A stretch of 64,000 bases of DNA from NCBI GenBank assembly GCA_030280995.1, contig JASXTE010000014.1:27424650-27488649 (forward strand), in the 5' to 3' direction. Below are positions 55,030 through 64,000 of the stretch, piece by piece. A program made the position numbers and the translations under genes. The stretch comes from Hemileia vastatrix. Taxonomy: Eukaryota > Basidiomycota > Pucciniomycetes > Pucciniales > Zaghouaniaceae. The notes beneath the pieces are model-generated. The model saw only the letters and a program-made list of their open reading frames with translations. It was not told where the DNA came from and did not search any database. Position 1 is the first letter of the stretch; each line of letters begins with the position of its first letter.

Positions 55030-55658
55030 ATTTTTTTTAGCTTGTTTATCTTCTTAATTAGATTTTGAATTATTTGGAAGGAGCAGCCAAAATAAGTAAA
55101 GTCATGACAAGATTTCAAATCTGGAGGAGCTTTTATTTTTCAATGATTAGTGTGAGAAGAGTTCCAAACTGATTTTATGATTCCATTTCTTAAACTGAAA
55201 TTAATTATACACTTATGATCTGGGAAATATAAACCATGTCTTTTGATTTTGGCTGGTGTTCATATAAGTTGTTCAGTGATAGGAACATTATAAGGGAATC
55301 TCCCCAAAGTAAGATAATTGGCATCATTTGAATTGATATGAGTCTTATTATGAAGTTCAGAATGAGTGATTATAACATTTGAAAACAATAGATATTCATT
55401 GTTAATTTCTTTTCACTCTGAATCACACCAATTTAGAATTTCAACTATAGTAGCAAAGTCATTATTTCAAAGTTTTTTGATACAAAGAGTAAGAAGAGAA
55501 TTAAAAGATGGTAAGGTGTCCCATTTTTGATAATCATTATCTTTTCCAGAATTAGTTATATTTTTGAGTAAATAATAGATGCCTACATAATTAAAATGAG
55601 TAAGGTTTTTAATCATTAAACCAAAATTAATACACTTACCAAGAGAATATCCCACCAT
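55030..55658 (-). pseudogene. Unknown protein, broken by four TGA stops
   Basis: About 200 codons stay in one minus-strand frame from the Met at 55658 to about 55030, with only four stops, all TGA (55469, about 55415, about 55259, about 55142). Residues visible include ANYLTLGRFPYNVPITEQLI and HGLYFPDHKCIINFSLRNG. No domain is recognised. The uniform TGA stops suggest CGA-to-TGA decay of a once coding, probably transposon-borne, sequence. Confidence 0.45.
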
Positions 55659-55702
55659 GCAATATGGGGGCAGACTTTCTAGCTAGTCCACAACCTAGAA
55701 CC
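55655..55702. mobile_element. Left end of a MITE B relic
   Basis: CACCATGCAATATGGGGGCA, then GACTTTCTAGCTAGTCCACAACCTAGAAC, matches the left terminal region of MITE B (22553-22600) with several changes. A matching right end was not found downstream, so this is a fragment or a strongly diverged copy. Confidence 0.55.
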
Positions 55703-58245
55703 CAAATTCTTATTTATTTGAACATCAAATGAGGGGTTGATGAAGATGTCAAGAGACATGAATGAATCCTTATTGAGCTCACTTTGAAGACAACATGAAT
55801 ATTTACTGACTTTTAGTCAACCATTACATGAAAAAATCTTGAAATGTGGCTAATATGATTTTTTGAAAATTTTTTTTGAAATAAGTGCACCCCATCACTT
55901 AGCCAGGCTTATAAATAAATAAGATATAACAAATTTTTGTGGTTTAATTACATTCTTTTAAAAATGAAAAACTTTTCAATTTATATTGAATCAAATTCAA
56001 TTATACGTGATCATGTAGGTTATGAGCTCAAATATATAGATAAACTATTAAATATCATAAGAAATTATTAGATAAAGAATATTTAATGCAGTAATACTAT
56101 TAAAAGAATCTCTTCTCTTTAACACTCTTGAGAAAAAAACATTATTATTTTGTCCTATTATATGACTAGATAGTAATAAATCCTATGAAGATTTAAAATA
56201 TCTGTAAAAGGTAAGAAATTGTAGAAAATAAATTTTAGACAAATTTTTTCAATCATATAATTTCTAATAATTATATGTAGATATATAATTTTATCACCAG
56301 TAGCTGAAAGCAGTATATGCATACTATTAGTCTTTAAAAATGAGATACATTTATCTTCCACATATATCAATGCAAACATGGAAATTTAAATTTTATTAAA
56401 TCAAATTGTAGAATACATTTTTACAAGACGTCTAGTGGTTATTTTGTGTTCAATTAATCACTCTTTCCACTCTATTTAACTTGATTATTTACTTTTTCTA
56501 TTCACTAAATTTGTTCAGAAAAACTCTTTTCTGTTCCTCTCCTATTCTTTCCATTTTAATAAACTCAAAAATATCTCACTCTCTCATCCTCAACCTCTTT
56601 AAGCTCATGTTCTTATTCTGCTCCCACCCTTTCTTCTCCCCACTTTATCCTTTCTCAACCCTCTCCACAGTCTCTAATTGCTTTTGCCTCCTTCCAAGCC
56701 ACACTCTACCCCTTTTGAACCATGGAAAGAGAGGTATTTTGGAGTGGAGGGAAAAACAAATATGTTTAAAGTGAAACAAAAAGGGTGATTTGACAGGTGG
56801 AGAGGGTAGGAAGAGGGTGAGGATAGAATCAAATGGTGTAGAAAGGGTTGGGAGGGTAGAAAAAGTAGTAGTTAGGGGTGCAAACGGTAATAAGATGTAT
56901 GGGATAGGATGTGAAGGGTAAATAAATGTGTATTGAAGGATGGGGAGGGTAGAAAAAGTATTTGAATGAATTTCAAAGGATTCAGAAAGTAGTGAAAGGG
57001 GTGGGGTGATATGGAAATGGTAGTAAAAGGGGTGAGAAGGGGTGGTGAAATCAGGAGATAGGGTAAGAAAGGGTGATTGAGTGAGGAAAATAAGTGAAAA
57101 AAATATCATGGTGTACTCTGATCTTTGGACAAACATCAGAGTACACTATCATCTAAAATTTCTTACTACAGACGCAGCTGTAGTTGGACCAAATGAGGAC
57201 TGGTTGACAGCTGTAAATTTATTATCTTGTGAGAACTCAGATGCATAAAAATTTTTAAATGTACAATTGTGACATTTTATAATGTATGCACTCAAAAAAA
57301 TCAAGTGGAACCTGCTAGCATGTGCCTATCCCTATATTTAGTTTTGATTTAAGAGTAAATTTGATTTGATGTTACATGAGCTAGTGTGATCATTGTTCAG
57401 TGTGCAGTCTTTCCAGAAGAATTAAAGCTGAGCTGAAATTGAGTTAAGTCAAAGATAGGGATTGGAACCTGCTTTTAGGTGCCCATTTTTTCTTCTGGTG
57501 ATGGTAATTTATAAACCTTGTTAAATTTAAAATATAGCTTTCTTGTATAATTTAAAAGAATACTAGATTCCAAAGAATAAGAATTTATATATAAAAATTA
57601 AAAATGAAATAAAATCACAAATATATTACATAAAATTTTATGGAAAATGATTACTAATTATTCTTATAATTGGAAAATTAAAAAACATTTTCTATTATAA
57701 GAAAAAAATTAAAATAAGAAAATCCATATTTACATTTAAACCATTGCTATTGAAATGACAAAGTGAACTTTCTTATCTATTATTTCAACATTCAGCTCTG
57801 TTAGAGAGGTGCAGAACAGAATTGATATGCATTGTTGAGTTTGAAAGCAAAAATAACACAAAATGTTTTGATATATCCTAACTTTAAGTTTGATTTTTTA
57901 CCTTTATAGTGTTATATATACCTGAATGAATACATTTAATTATCACAAATTTAAGAAAATAAATAATTATATGTTTCAAAATATATACTATTATTTATCC
58001 AACAGGATTAAAAACATTTTTACTGCTCTTCATTACTAAAAATAGTTTATGTCAATGACCATATACATTTTTCAAAAATATTATATCTAAGCTTTGATGG
58101 AACTTAGATTGAGCTCTAAATGTAATCCAGTTTCTGAATGTTCTTGAAGCTAACTTAAACTCTGATTCTTTTTAGAAATATTTTTGAGTTTGATGTCAAA
58201 TTCTTTAAAGTATACAAAAGTACATTTCTTGATCAAATGGAATTA
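55703..58245. other. AT-rich DNA without a supported gene
   Basis: About 56470-56715 is pyrimidine-rich and about 56716-57080 is purine-rich on the plus strand, giving long low-complexity frames that are not believable genes. A perfect 12-bp inverted repeat (TGTACTCTGAT...ATCAGAGTACA) lies at about 57112-57147. Inverted GGAACCTGCT/TAGGGAT motifs lie at about 57308-57338 and 57451-57485. Nothing else is evident. Confidence 0.5.
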
Positions 58246-59490
58246 TGTTAAATGCTACAAGGACAACTGAAAACCATGGAGCTGGTAAATTGCAACCTCT
58301 ACTGGAAGTACATGAAGATGTATTTCCAGTGCAATGTAGCAGCATGTGATCCTTTCCATAGGAGGAAGGTCAGCCCAACATCCACACCCCTAAGCCTGTT
58401 AATCATACCCAAGCAGCCATGGAACAAACTTTCTTATGATCTCATAGTGGAGCTACCCAAATCTCAAGGAAAGAATGATATCCTCACAGTAGTGGACTTC
58501 TGTACCAAGATGGCACACTTTGTCCCCACCACTATAAAGTTTACATCAGAAGGTATTGTAGACTTACTGGTGGTTCATGTCTGGAAGCTGCATGGATTGC
58601 CTGAAAGTATAGTATCAGATAGGGGTAGTACTTTCAACTATAAGTTGTTAAAGGCAATGTATGAGCAGCTAAACATTAGGCCCATTTTGTCAACAACATG
58701 GAATCTTTAAACTAATGGGATATCTGAGATAGTAAATAAAACAATTGAAAAATACTTAAACAGCTTCATTAATTATAAGAAAGATGATTGGCTACAACTG
58801 ATACCACTGTCTGAATTCTCATACAATAACTAGGCACATTCTGCAACAGGCATGTCCCCTTTCTACACCAGCTAAGGATACTACTTAATATTTTCAATTG
58901 AAAACCCATCCTTTTTGCAAGTTCCAGAAGCTGAAGAGTGGATTCAGAAAATAATAAGTATACTTCAAGAGTTAGAAGCAGCTCTCAATTTGTCTCAACA
59001 GTCAATGAAGCGCCATAATGATCAAGTGCAAGTGAAAACCAAGAATTGGGTGCTACAGGTAGGTGAAAAGGTTTGGCTGAGCTCAAAATTTATTTCCACA
59101 CTATTCCCAAGTGCCAACTTAGATTATAAGAAGGTAGGCCCATTTAAAATAAGGTGCAAGATATCAGACTCAGCATATAAGCTGGAACTACCAAGTTCAA
59201 TGAAACAAGTGCACACAGTGTACAATATTTCATTACTCACAAAGAGTCAATAAGATACAGTACCAGGGAACCCAGAAGAGTCACAAGTTACAGTTTATGT
59301 AGGAAATGAAAAGGAGTTCAAATTAGAAAAGATTATTTCTAAAAAGGTGTATATGGGAAAGGTTCAGTATTTGGTGCATTGGAAAGGTTATGGAGTAGGA
59401 GATAGATATTGGGGATCAATAGAGAACTTAGATAACACTAAGAGGAAGGTGAAAGAGTTTGAGAAGGAGCACAGAAGGCAGGAAAGGTAA
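58246..59490 (+). pseudogene. Chromovirus integrase and chromodomain relic
   Basis: This fragment begins in the integrase zinc region (ELVNCNLYWKYMK, then AACDPFHRRK) and includes SYDLIVELPKS, TVVDFCTKMAHFVP and SIVSDRGSTFN. The usual Glu segment is kept near 58700 (GISEIVNKTIEKYL). The GPFKI...YKLELPSSMKQVHTVYN linker follows, and a chromodomain (KVYMGKVQYLVHWKGYG, then YWGSIENL) ends at a TAA at 59488. Stops occur near 58708, 58830, 58873 and 59250. RT and everything upstream are missing. It belongs to a chromovirus lineage different from G1/G2 and G3. Confidence 0.85.
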
Positions 59491-59824
59491 AAGAGGAGGT
59501 GATGGTAGGATTTGAATTGAGAGGGGAGGAGGAGGAGCACTATGGGCACCATGCATTTTAATAGGCAGGAAGGAGGAAAATTGCATAGGGGGATCTTAAG
59601 AGGCAAGCGCTGTGGGGAAATCCTCATTGGACAACTTATTTAGTAATCCAGTTACTTCTTAGTCTCCCATAGTTGTAACCCTCACAGTTGGAAGCCCCAA
59701 CATAGTCAGTCTAGTTAGTTTCAAAGCTGTATCAGCATAGTCAGTCCCATCTTTCACTAGTCTTAGAATTAGTAGTAGTCTGTCCTCTTTGGTCTGAACA
59801 GGAACCTTAAAAGATTTCTGTAGT
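59491..59824. other. Non-coding flank, possible LTR remnant
   Basis: A purine-rich GGCAGGAAGGAGGAAAA (about 59563) and TGTGGGGAAATCC (about 59610) follow the integrase relic and could be a polypurine tract and LTR start. No second copy is in the window to confirm this. Confidence 0.3.
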
Positions 59825-60340
59825 ATGTCACAAAACATTGAATAAAAAGCAAATTTTAATTCCCAAAGCTTTAAAAGATGATTTTATTAAAGTCATTATA
59901 GAATGAATTCAAACAGGATTATATGAACATTCTTCATCAAGTTATTCTAGTCCAGTATTTTTTATCAATAAACCTAATTGCAAGCTCAGGGTAGTTCATG
60001 ATCATAGGGGATCAAAAAGGGTTACAATAAAAGATGCTGGTATACCATATAGTGCAGAGAAAGTTGTTGAAGTGTTTGTCGTTACAGTGTTTTATAGGTT
60101 AGGTGATATTATGAAGGGATATGATGAGAGAAAATTACATCCTAATTCTAGGCCTCACATTACCTTTGATACTCCACTTGGACAATTACAACTAAAAAGA
60201 TTACCTCAAGGTGAAAAAAAATTGGTTGTGGGTTATCAGGCTCAGATGGCCTGGATTCTTCAAGATGAATTTGCTTGATATTCTGGAATATTTATTGATG
60301 ATGGTGGAATTAAAGTTCCTTCAAAAGATTATAATTGTCA
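59825..60340 (+). pseudogene. Reverse transcriptase fragment of another gypsy-type element
   Basis: One frame, with TGA at about 59908 and 60277, shows SSYSSPVFFINKPNCKLRVV, HDHRGSKRVT, DIMKGYDERKLHPNSRPHI, TFDTPLGQLQLKRLPQG and FIDDGGIKVPSK, where FIDD is the polymerase Asp pair. The pattern is typical of RT from basidiomycete gypsy elements unlike the chromoviruses nearby. Both flanks are missing. Confidence 0.75.
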
Positions 60341-61518
60341 GTGTATCTAGTATATAAGTAAGATTTAATAGTATTTATTAATGGTCCAACTACTTATTGA
60401 TAAATGATTTAGTGATTAAACCTCAGGGGAAGACTAATAAAATAGTTATACTCAAATAAAACTCACAATACTTGGATTTAAATGTGTGCTAGTGGTGGAA
60501 AATAGATAAATAGAATATAGTTATAGCTTATATAATTATAATATCAATTTATAAAGGCTTTATAATATATTTATAAATGATAATAATTTTATTATAATGT
60601 TTATTTGAATTTTAGTAAGTAAGTGATGTCTAATAACCATCAAAATCCTCCCTTACTTATACCAAAATACACTGGAGTTCACAGAACTTCAATCCAGATT
60701 ATGTCACTGCTATCCCCAGAAATTACAGCACTGTGAGGGCCCATAACCTCCCCATGGCTTCCACTTCAAGAAGATTAAACACCAAGACCTCCAGTAAGGA
60801 CCCTCCATCACAATTAATGATAACACAGACCCATACCATAAATAGAAAATCCAGATAAAAGCAGATACCATAAAAAAACAGGTAAAATAAATCATCCAAA
60901 AGGGATAAAATGAAACCCAAAGCATATAAAGGAAACAAGTTAAATTTCCAAGCCCCAAATAACATCCCCAAGCATCCATATTAACCCAGAAATGACCTCC
61001 CAACCCATAAATCCATGAATATCCATCCAAGGAAACACATTAAGTTGTTCAAACTGAGTGTATGCAACTGAAATAGATGTCTATGCTTCTGTAGGCATTG
61101 TGAGTCCACTGAATACGTCCATATGACCTAAAATAAGCATAAAAACCAAGGTTATAGGCTGTTAAGAGGCTAAAACCCACTTATAGACCTAAATATACAT
61201 AATATACTACATATTTCACTGAATATGAGATTTATGTATACAACCAACATATAAGCTTATGTATGTCAATAATTACTTAATATCACTTAAGATAAATATA
61301 TTATGACTCCATTAAGACCTTAATAAGTAATATTAGGCTATGGATAAGCTATTTAAACTACTTTAATTTATATAATAGTGTAATAATTATATATATATGT
61401 AATATAATCATATATATTATTGTTTTAACCTTATTTTTAAGATATAAGCTTAATGTACTTAAGGTTATCTTATTTTAAGTATAAGAAATACTCAGTCCTA
61501 GGGATATCTAGGCTGACA
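60341..61518 (-). repeat. 3' LTR region of G5 and flank
   Basis: Read on the minus strand, the LTR starts TGTCAGCCTAGAT at 61518, the G1/G2 family border. Its far end cannot be fixed because no second copy is in the window. About 60640-61090 is less AT-rich and may be a separate insertion; a 106-residue minus-strand frame there (60710-61030) is Trp/Phe-rich and not convincing. Confidence 0.55.
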
Positions 61519-64000
61519 CTCCCTCACCCAAAAAAACAATAAAATAAATTTTAAGACATTTTAATTAAAAGTAAGGAGTGAATAGAATTTTTTTAAAATT
61601 TTCTATAATACATATACTAAATAAACAGTATTATTTTCATTTAAATTTTTTCAAGAGATTTTTAAGATCAGAGATTTCATTTTCTGAAATCCACTGGTCA
61701 TATTCACTTGATTTATTTTTAAATCTTAATAGATACTCAACTCCCTTTTCTTTAGTAAGGTTTCTCTTTTTAAGTATCTTTTCAATTTCTTCCTTTTCAA
61801 CTATTTATTCAGGTTGATGTTTATGCCTTCCTGATCTTCTTGGAAATAGAGAAGTATCATTAGAATGGTATGGTTTTATAAGAGAAATAGGAAATACTGG
61901 ATGTTTTCTATCATATGGTGCATATAGAAAAACCTCAACAGCATTGTTATCAACCATCTTTTTAACTAAAAATGGTCCAATGAATGGATCCTTCAATTTG
62001 AAATTACCATTTAAATTGAAATGTAGTGTAGAAATAAGTACTTCATCACCCTCTTTGAAAATTTGTTCTTTATGGGCTTTATCGCATCTTTTCTTCTCAT
62101 ACTCAAACACCTTATTTATACATTCTTGAGCATGTTTTCTGCATAATTCTTGCATCTGAAGAAAAGATTTAGTACCTGGATGGATATCCAATCTAGGTAA
62201 TTTATTAAGAGTTTTAGAAGGGGTATTAGGTACATAACCCAACCATAACTCAAATGGCTTTTTGCCAGTGACAGAATGTACTGTACTATTGTATGCAAAT
62301 TCTAAACCTAGGATAAGGGTTACCCAATCATGTGTGAATTTGTCATTGTCTTTAAAGTTAAGACCAAAAGCACAATATCTTCTTATCATATCTTCCAAGG
62401 TTTGTATCATTTTTTCTGCTAGCCCATCAGTTTGTGGATGGTGTGCTGTAGAAATTTTCAATTGACACCCTGAAACATCCATAAGTGATGTCTAGAACTC
62501 AGAAGTAAATTTAGGATCTCTGTAAGAAACTATTGCTTTGGGGAAACCTGCTATATTTAACATTTGTGTCCACCATAAAAAAGCTAAGTCCTTTGCAGAA
62601 ACCTCTTTGTGGGTAGGAATAAATTTACACATTTTTGTAAATCTATCTATAATTACCCAGCAGGAGTTATAACTCTTATGCCCTGCTATTGGAAAACCTT
62701 TTACAAATTCCATGTTAATTATTTCCCATGGAGCTTTTGGTTGCTCAATTTGTTGTAATAAACCAGCTCATTCTCCTGTTAATCTTTTCAATTTTTGACA
62801 AGAATCACATGTCTCAACATATTTTTGAGCATCTTCAGACATGTTAATCCACCAAGCTGTGTTTTTTACTCTGGTTAATGTTTTATGGTAGTCAAAATGA
62901 CCCGCTAAGATATCATCATGACATATACTTAACATTAACTCCTTCATTGAAGGGGAAATTACAATTACATTACTTAATTTTTTACTGTAATATATAAAAC
63001 CATCCTCAATGGAAAATTTTCCTTTTTCTAATGCCTCTTTATACTTATTTGGTAATTTTTTTTATTAAAACATTCATTGAAGCATTAGATGGATCATTTT
63101 ATATTGTAGTGAGTTTACTCAAATCAGGATCTGAAGCATACATGTCAAGAAATGATTGCATAAATTCATACTCAAGATCTACAATATAAATACCATAAAT
63201 GTTAATAATCTCTGATTCAGGAACATAAGCAGGATTATCATCATTATTAGGCAGAGGTACTCTAGATAACAAATCTACATTAGAGTGTAAGGTTCCTGCT
63301 CTATGTGTAATAGTAATCCGTCCTCTGTATTCTTGTACAGCTAATTGCCATCTAACCATGTGTCTATTAGGAGTTTTCATGTTTCAGAGTAACTTAACTG
63401 CACTATAGTCAGTTATTAACTCAAATTTTTGGTCTTCAAGGTAATAATGTAGCTTCTCAAGAGCCCATACTACTTCCAAACATTCAAGTTGAGTAGCACC
63501 ATATTTCAATTCACTACTTCTTAGAGTACGTGAAATATAGCAAATTACTACTTCTGACATTTTTCCTTCAATAAGTTGTTTTTGATGCAAAGTAGCACCC
63601 AGACCAATAAAACTTGCATCTGTATATTACACAAAAGGCAATTGGAAATCTGGCAATCCCAAGATAGGAGCTTTCATTAAACATTATTTCAACTTATCAA
63701 AAGCCTGTTGTCTCTCATTATTCCAAATGAAAGCTTCTGATTTCTATATCAGGGTGGTCAATGTTGCAGCAATTAATTGGTAGTTTTTTATATATTGTCT
63801 ATAATAACCACACATACCAAGAAAAGATTGTACATCCTTTACATTTTGAGGAATGCCAATATTCTTTATTGCAGCCACCTTATTTTGGTCTACACATATA
63901 TGTAAGCCAGATACAATATGACCAAGCACTTTTAAAGATTCAAACCCAAATTTACATTTTTTCAATGCAAGGTTCATTTTTATTTCATCCATTTTCTGAA
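61519..64000 (-). pseudogene. Pol 3' part of G5, runs off the window
   Basis: This is a third member of the G1/G2 family, on the minus strand. The purine tract GGGTGAGGGAG adjoins the LTR. Integrase (61805-62713) has TAHHPQTDGLAEKMIQ with its Glu, but NMEFVKGFP and SYRDPKF show Asp changed to Glu and to Tyr. A chromodomain-like tail is weakly visible at 61640-61800. RNase H pieces lie at 63099-63590 (ATQLECLEVVWALEKLHYYL), and RT ends at 63744-63992 (KCKFGFESLKVLGHIVSGL). Stops and frame changes break it. The 5' part lies beyond 64000. Confidence 0.85.

Noticed and set aside
56645..57136. 163-codon minus-strand frame
   Set aside because: Composition is Phe/Leu/Ser/Pro from a purine-rich tract on the plus strand; no domain and no start context. 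Low complexity explains it.
57308..57485. Pair of GGAACCTGCT/TAGGGAT motifs as MITE termini
   Set aside because: The arms are inverted but too diverged and point inward, with no target duplication; mentioned only as sequence.
60710..61030. 106-codon Trp/Phe/Gly-rich minus-strand frame
   Set aside because: No motif, overlapping open frames of similar length, and location inside or beside an LTR; coding not supported.

Overview
The window reads as a transposon-choked stretch of a filamentous basidiomycete genome, most likely a rust fungus (Pucciniales). The evidence is two intron-rich fungal housekeeping genes, LCB2 and ERG8, with short GT-AG introns. They sit in more than 55 kb of AT-rich, nested Ty3/gypsy and Ty1/copia elements. 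Cytosine decay in the TCG-to-TTG context matches what is described for Pucciniomycotina. The species is not determined.

Layout. (1) 1-16698: an old plus-strand chromovirus-like gypsy element (G1). Its 5' LTR is split by a 7.4 kb non-autonomous gag-only LTR element (T1, 396-7770), and its 3' LTR carries a 468-bp MITE. (2) 16729-25487: a related gypsy element (G2) on the minus strand, with a 261-bp CACTA-type MITE in gag and a truncated 5' LTR. (3) 25488-38448: three copia elements. C1 is a 3' fragment. C2 (27082-33080, 5-bp target duplication) is interrupted by a solo gypsy LTR and damaged by a 9-bp minisatellite. C3 (33338-38448, minus strand) is young, with a single intact 1457-residue Gag-Pol frame, LTRs that appear to differ by one base and a perfect 5-bp target duplication. 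(4) 38449-45297: the host gene island, with LCB2 (serine palmitoyltransferase subunit, five exons) followed by ERG8 (phosphomevalonate kinase, seven exons) on the same strand. (5) 45586-54034: a complete gypsy chromovirus (G3) with 777/773-bp LTRs and an AAGTA target duplication, inserted into an older decayed reading frame. (6) 54035-64000: decayed DNA with a broken minus-strand reading frame, a MITE end, an integrase-chromodomain relic, a reverse-transcriptase relic, and the 3' part of another G1/G2-family element (G5) that runs off the right edge.

The most informative object is G3. It shows a Tf1-like self-priming signal: the base just after the LTR is followed by 14 nt complementary to the predicted transcript 5' end. 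It has a textbook -1 frameshift cassette (A AAA AAC, 4-nt spacer, 9-bp stem) on the gag stop codon. It also has a two-exon antisense reading frame between pol and the 3' LTR. That frame encodes a cysteine pattern C-X2-C-X6-C-X12-C-X2-C-X6-C, the spacing of fungal Zn2Cys6 clusters. Four of the five in-frame stops in G3 pol are TGA within TTGA, consistent with TCGA-to-TTGA decay.

The two host genes belong to sphingolipid and isoprenoid/sterol synthesis and are not otherwise linked. Everything else is mobile DNA. Exon limits, target duplications and motifs were read by eye; family assignments rest on motif recognition, not on searches.
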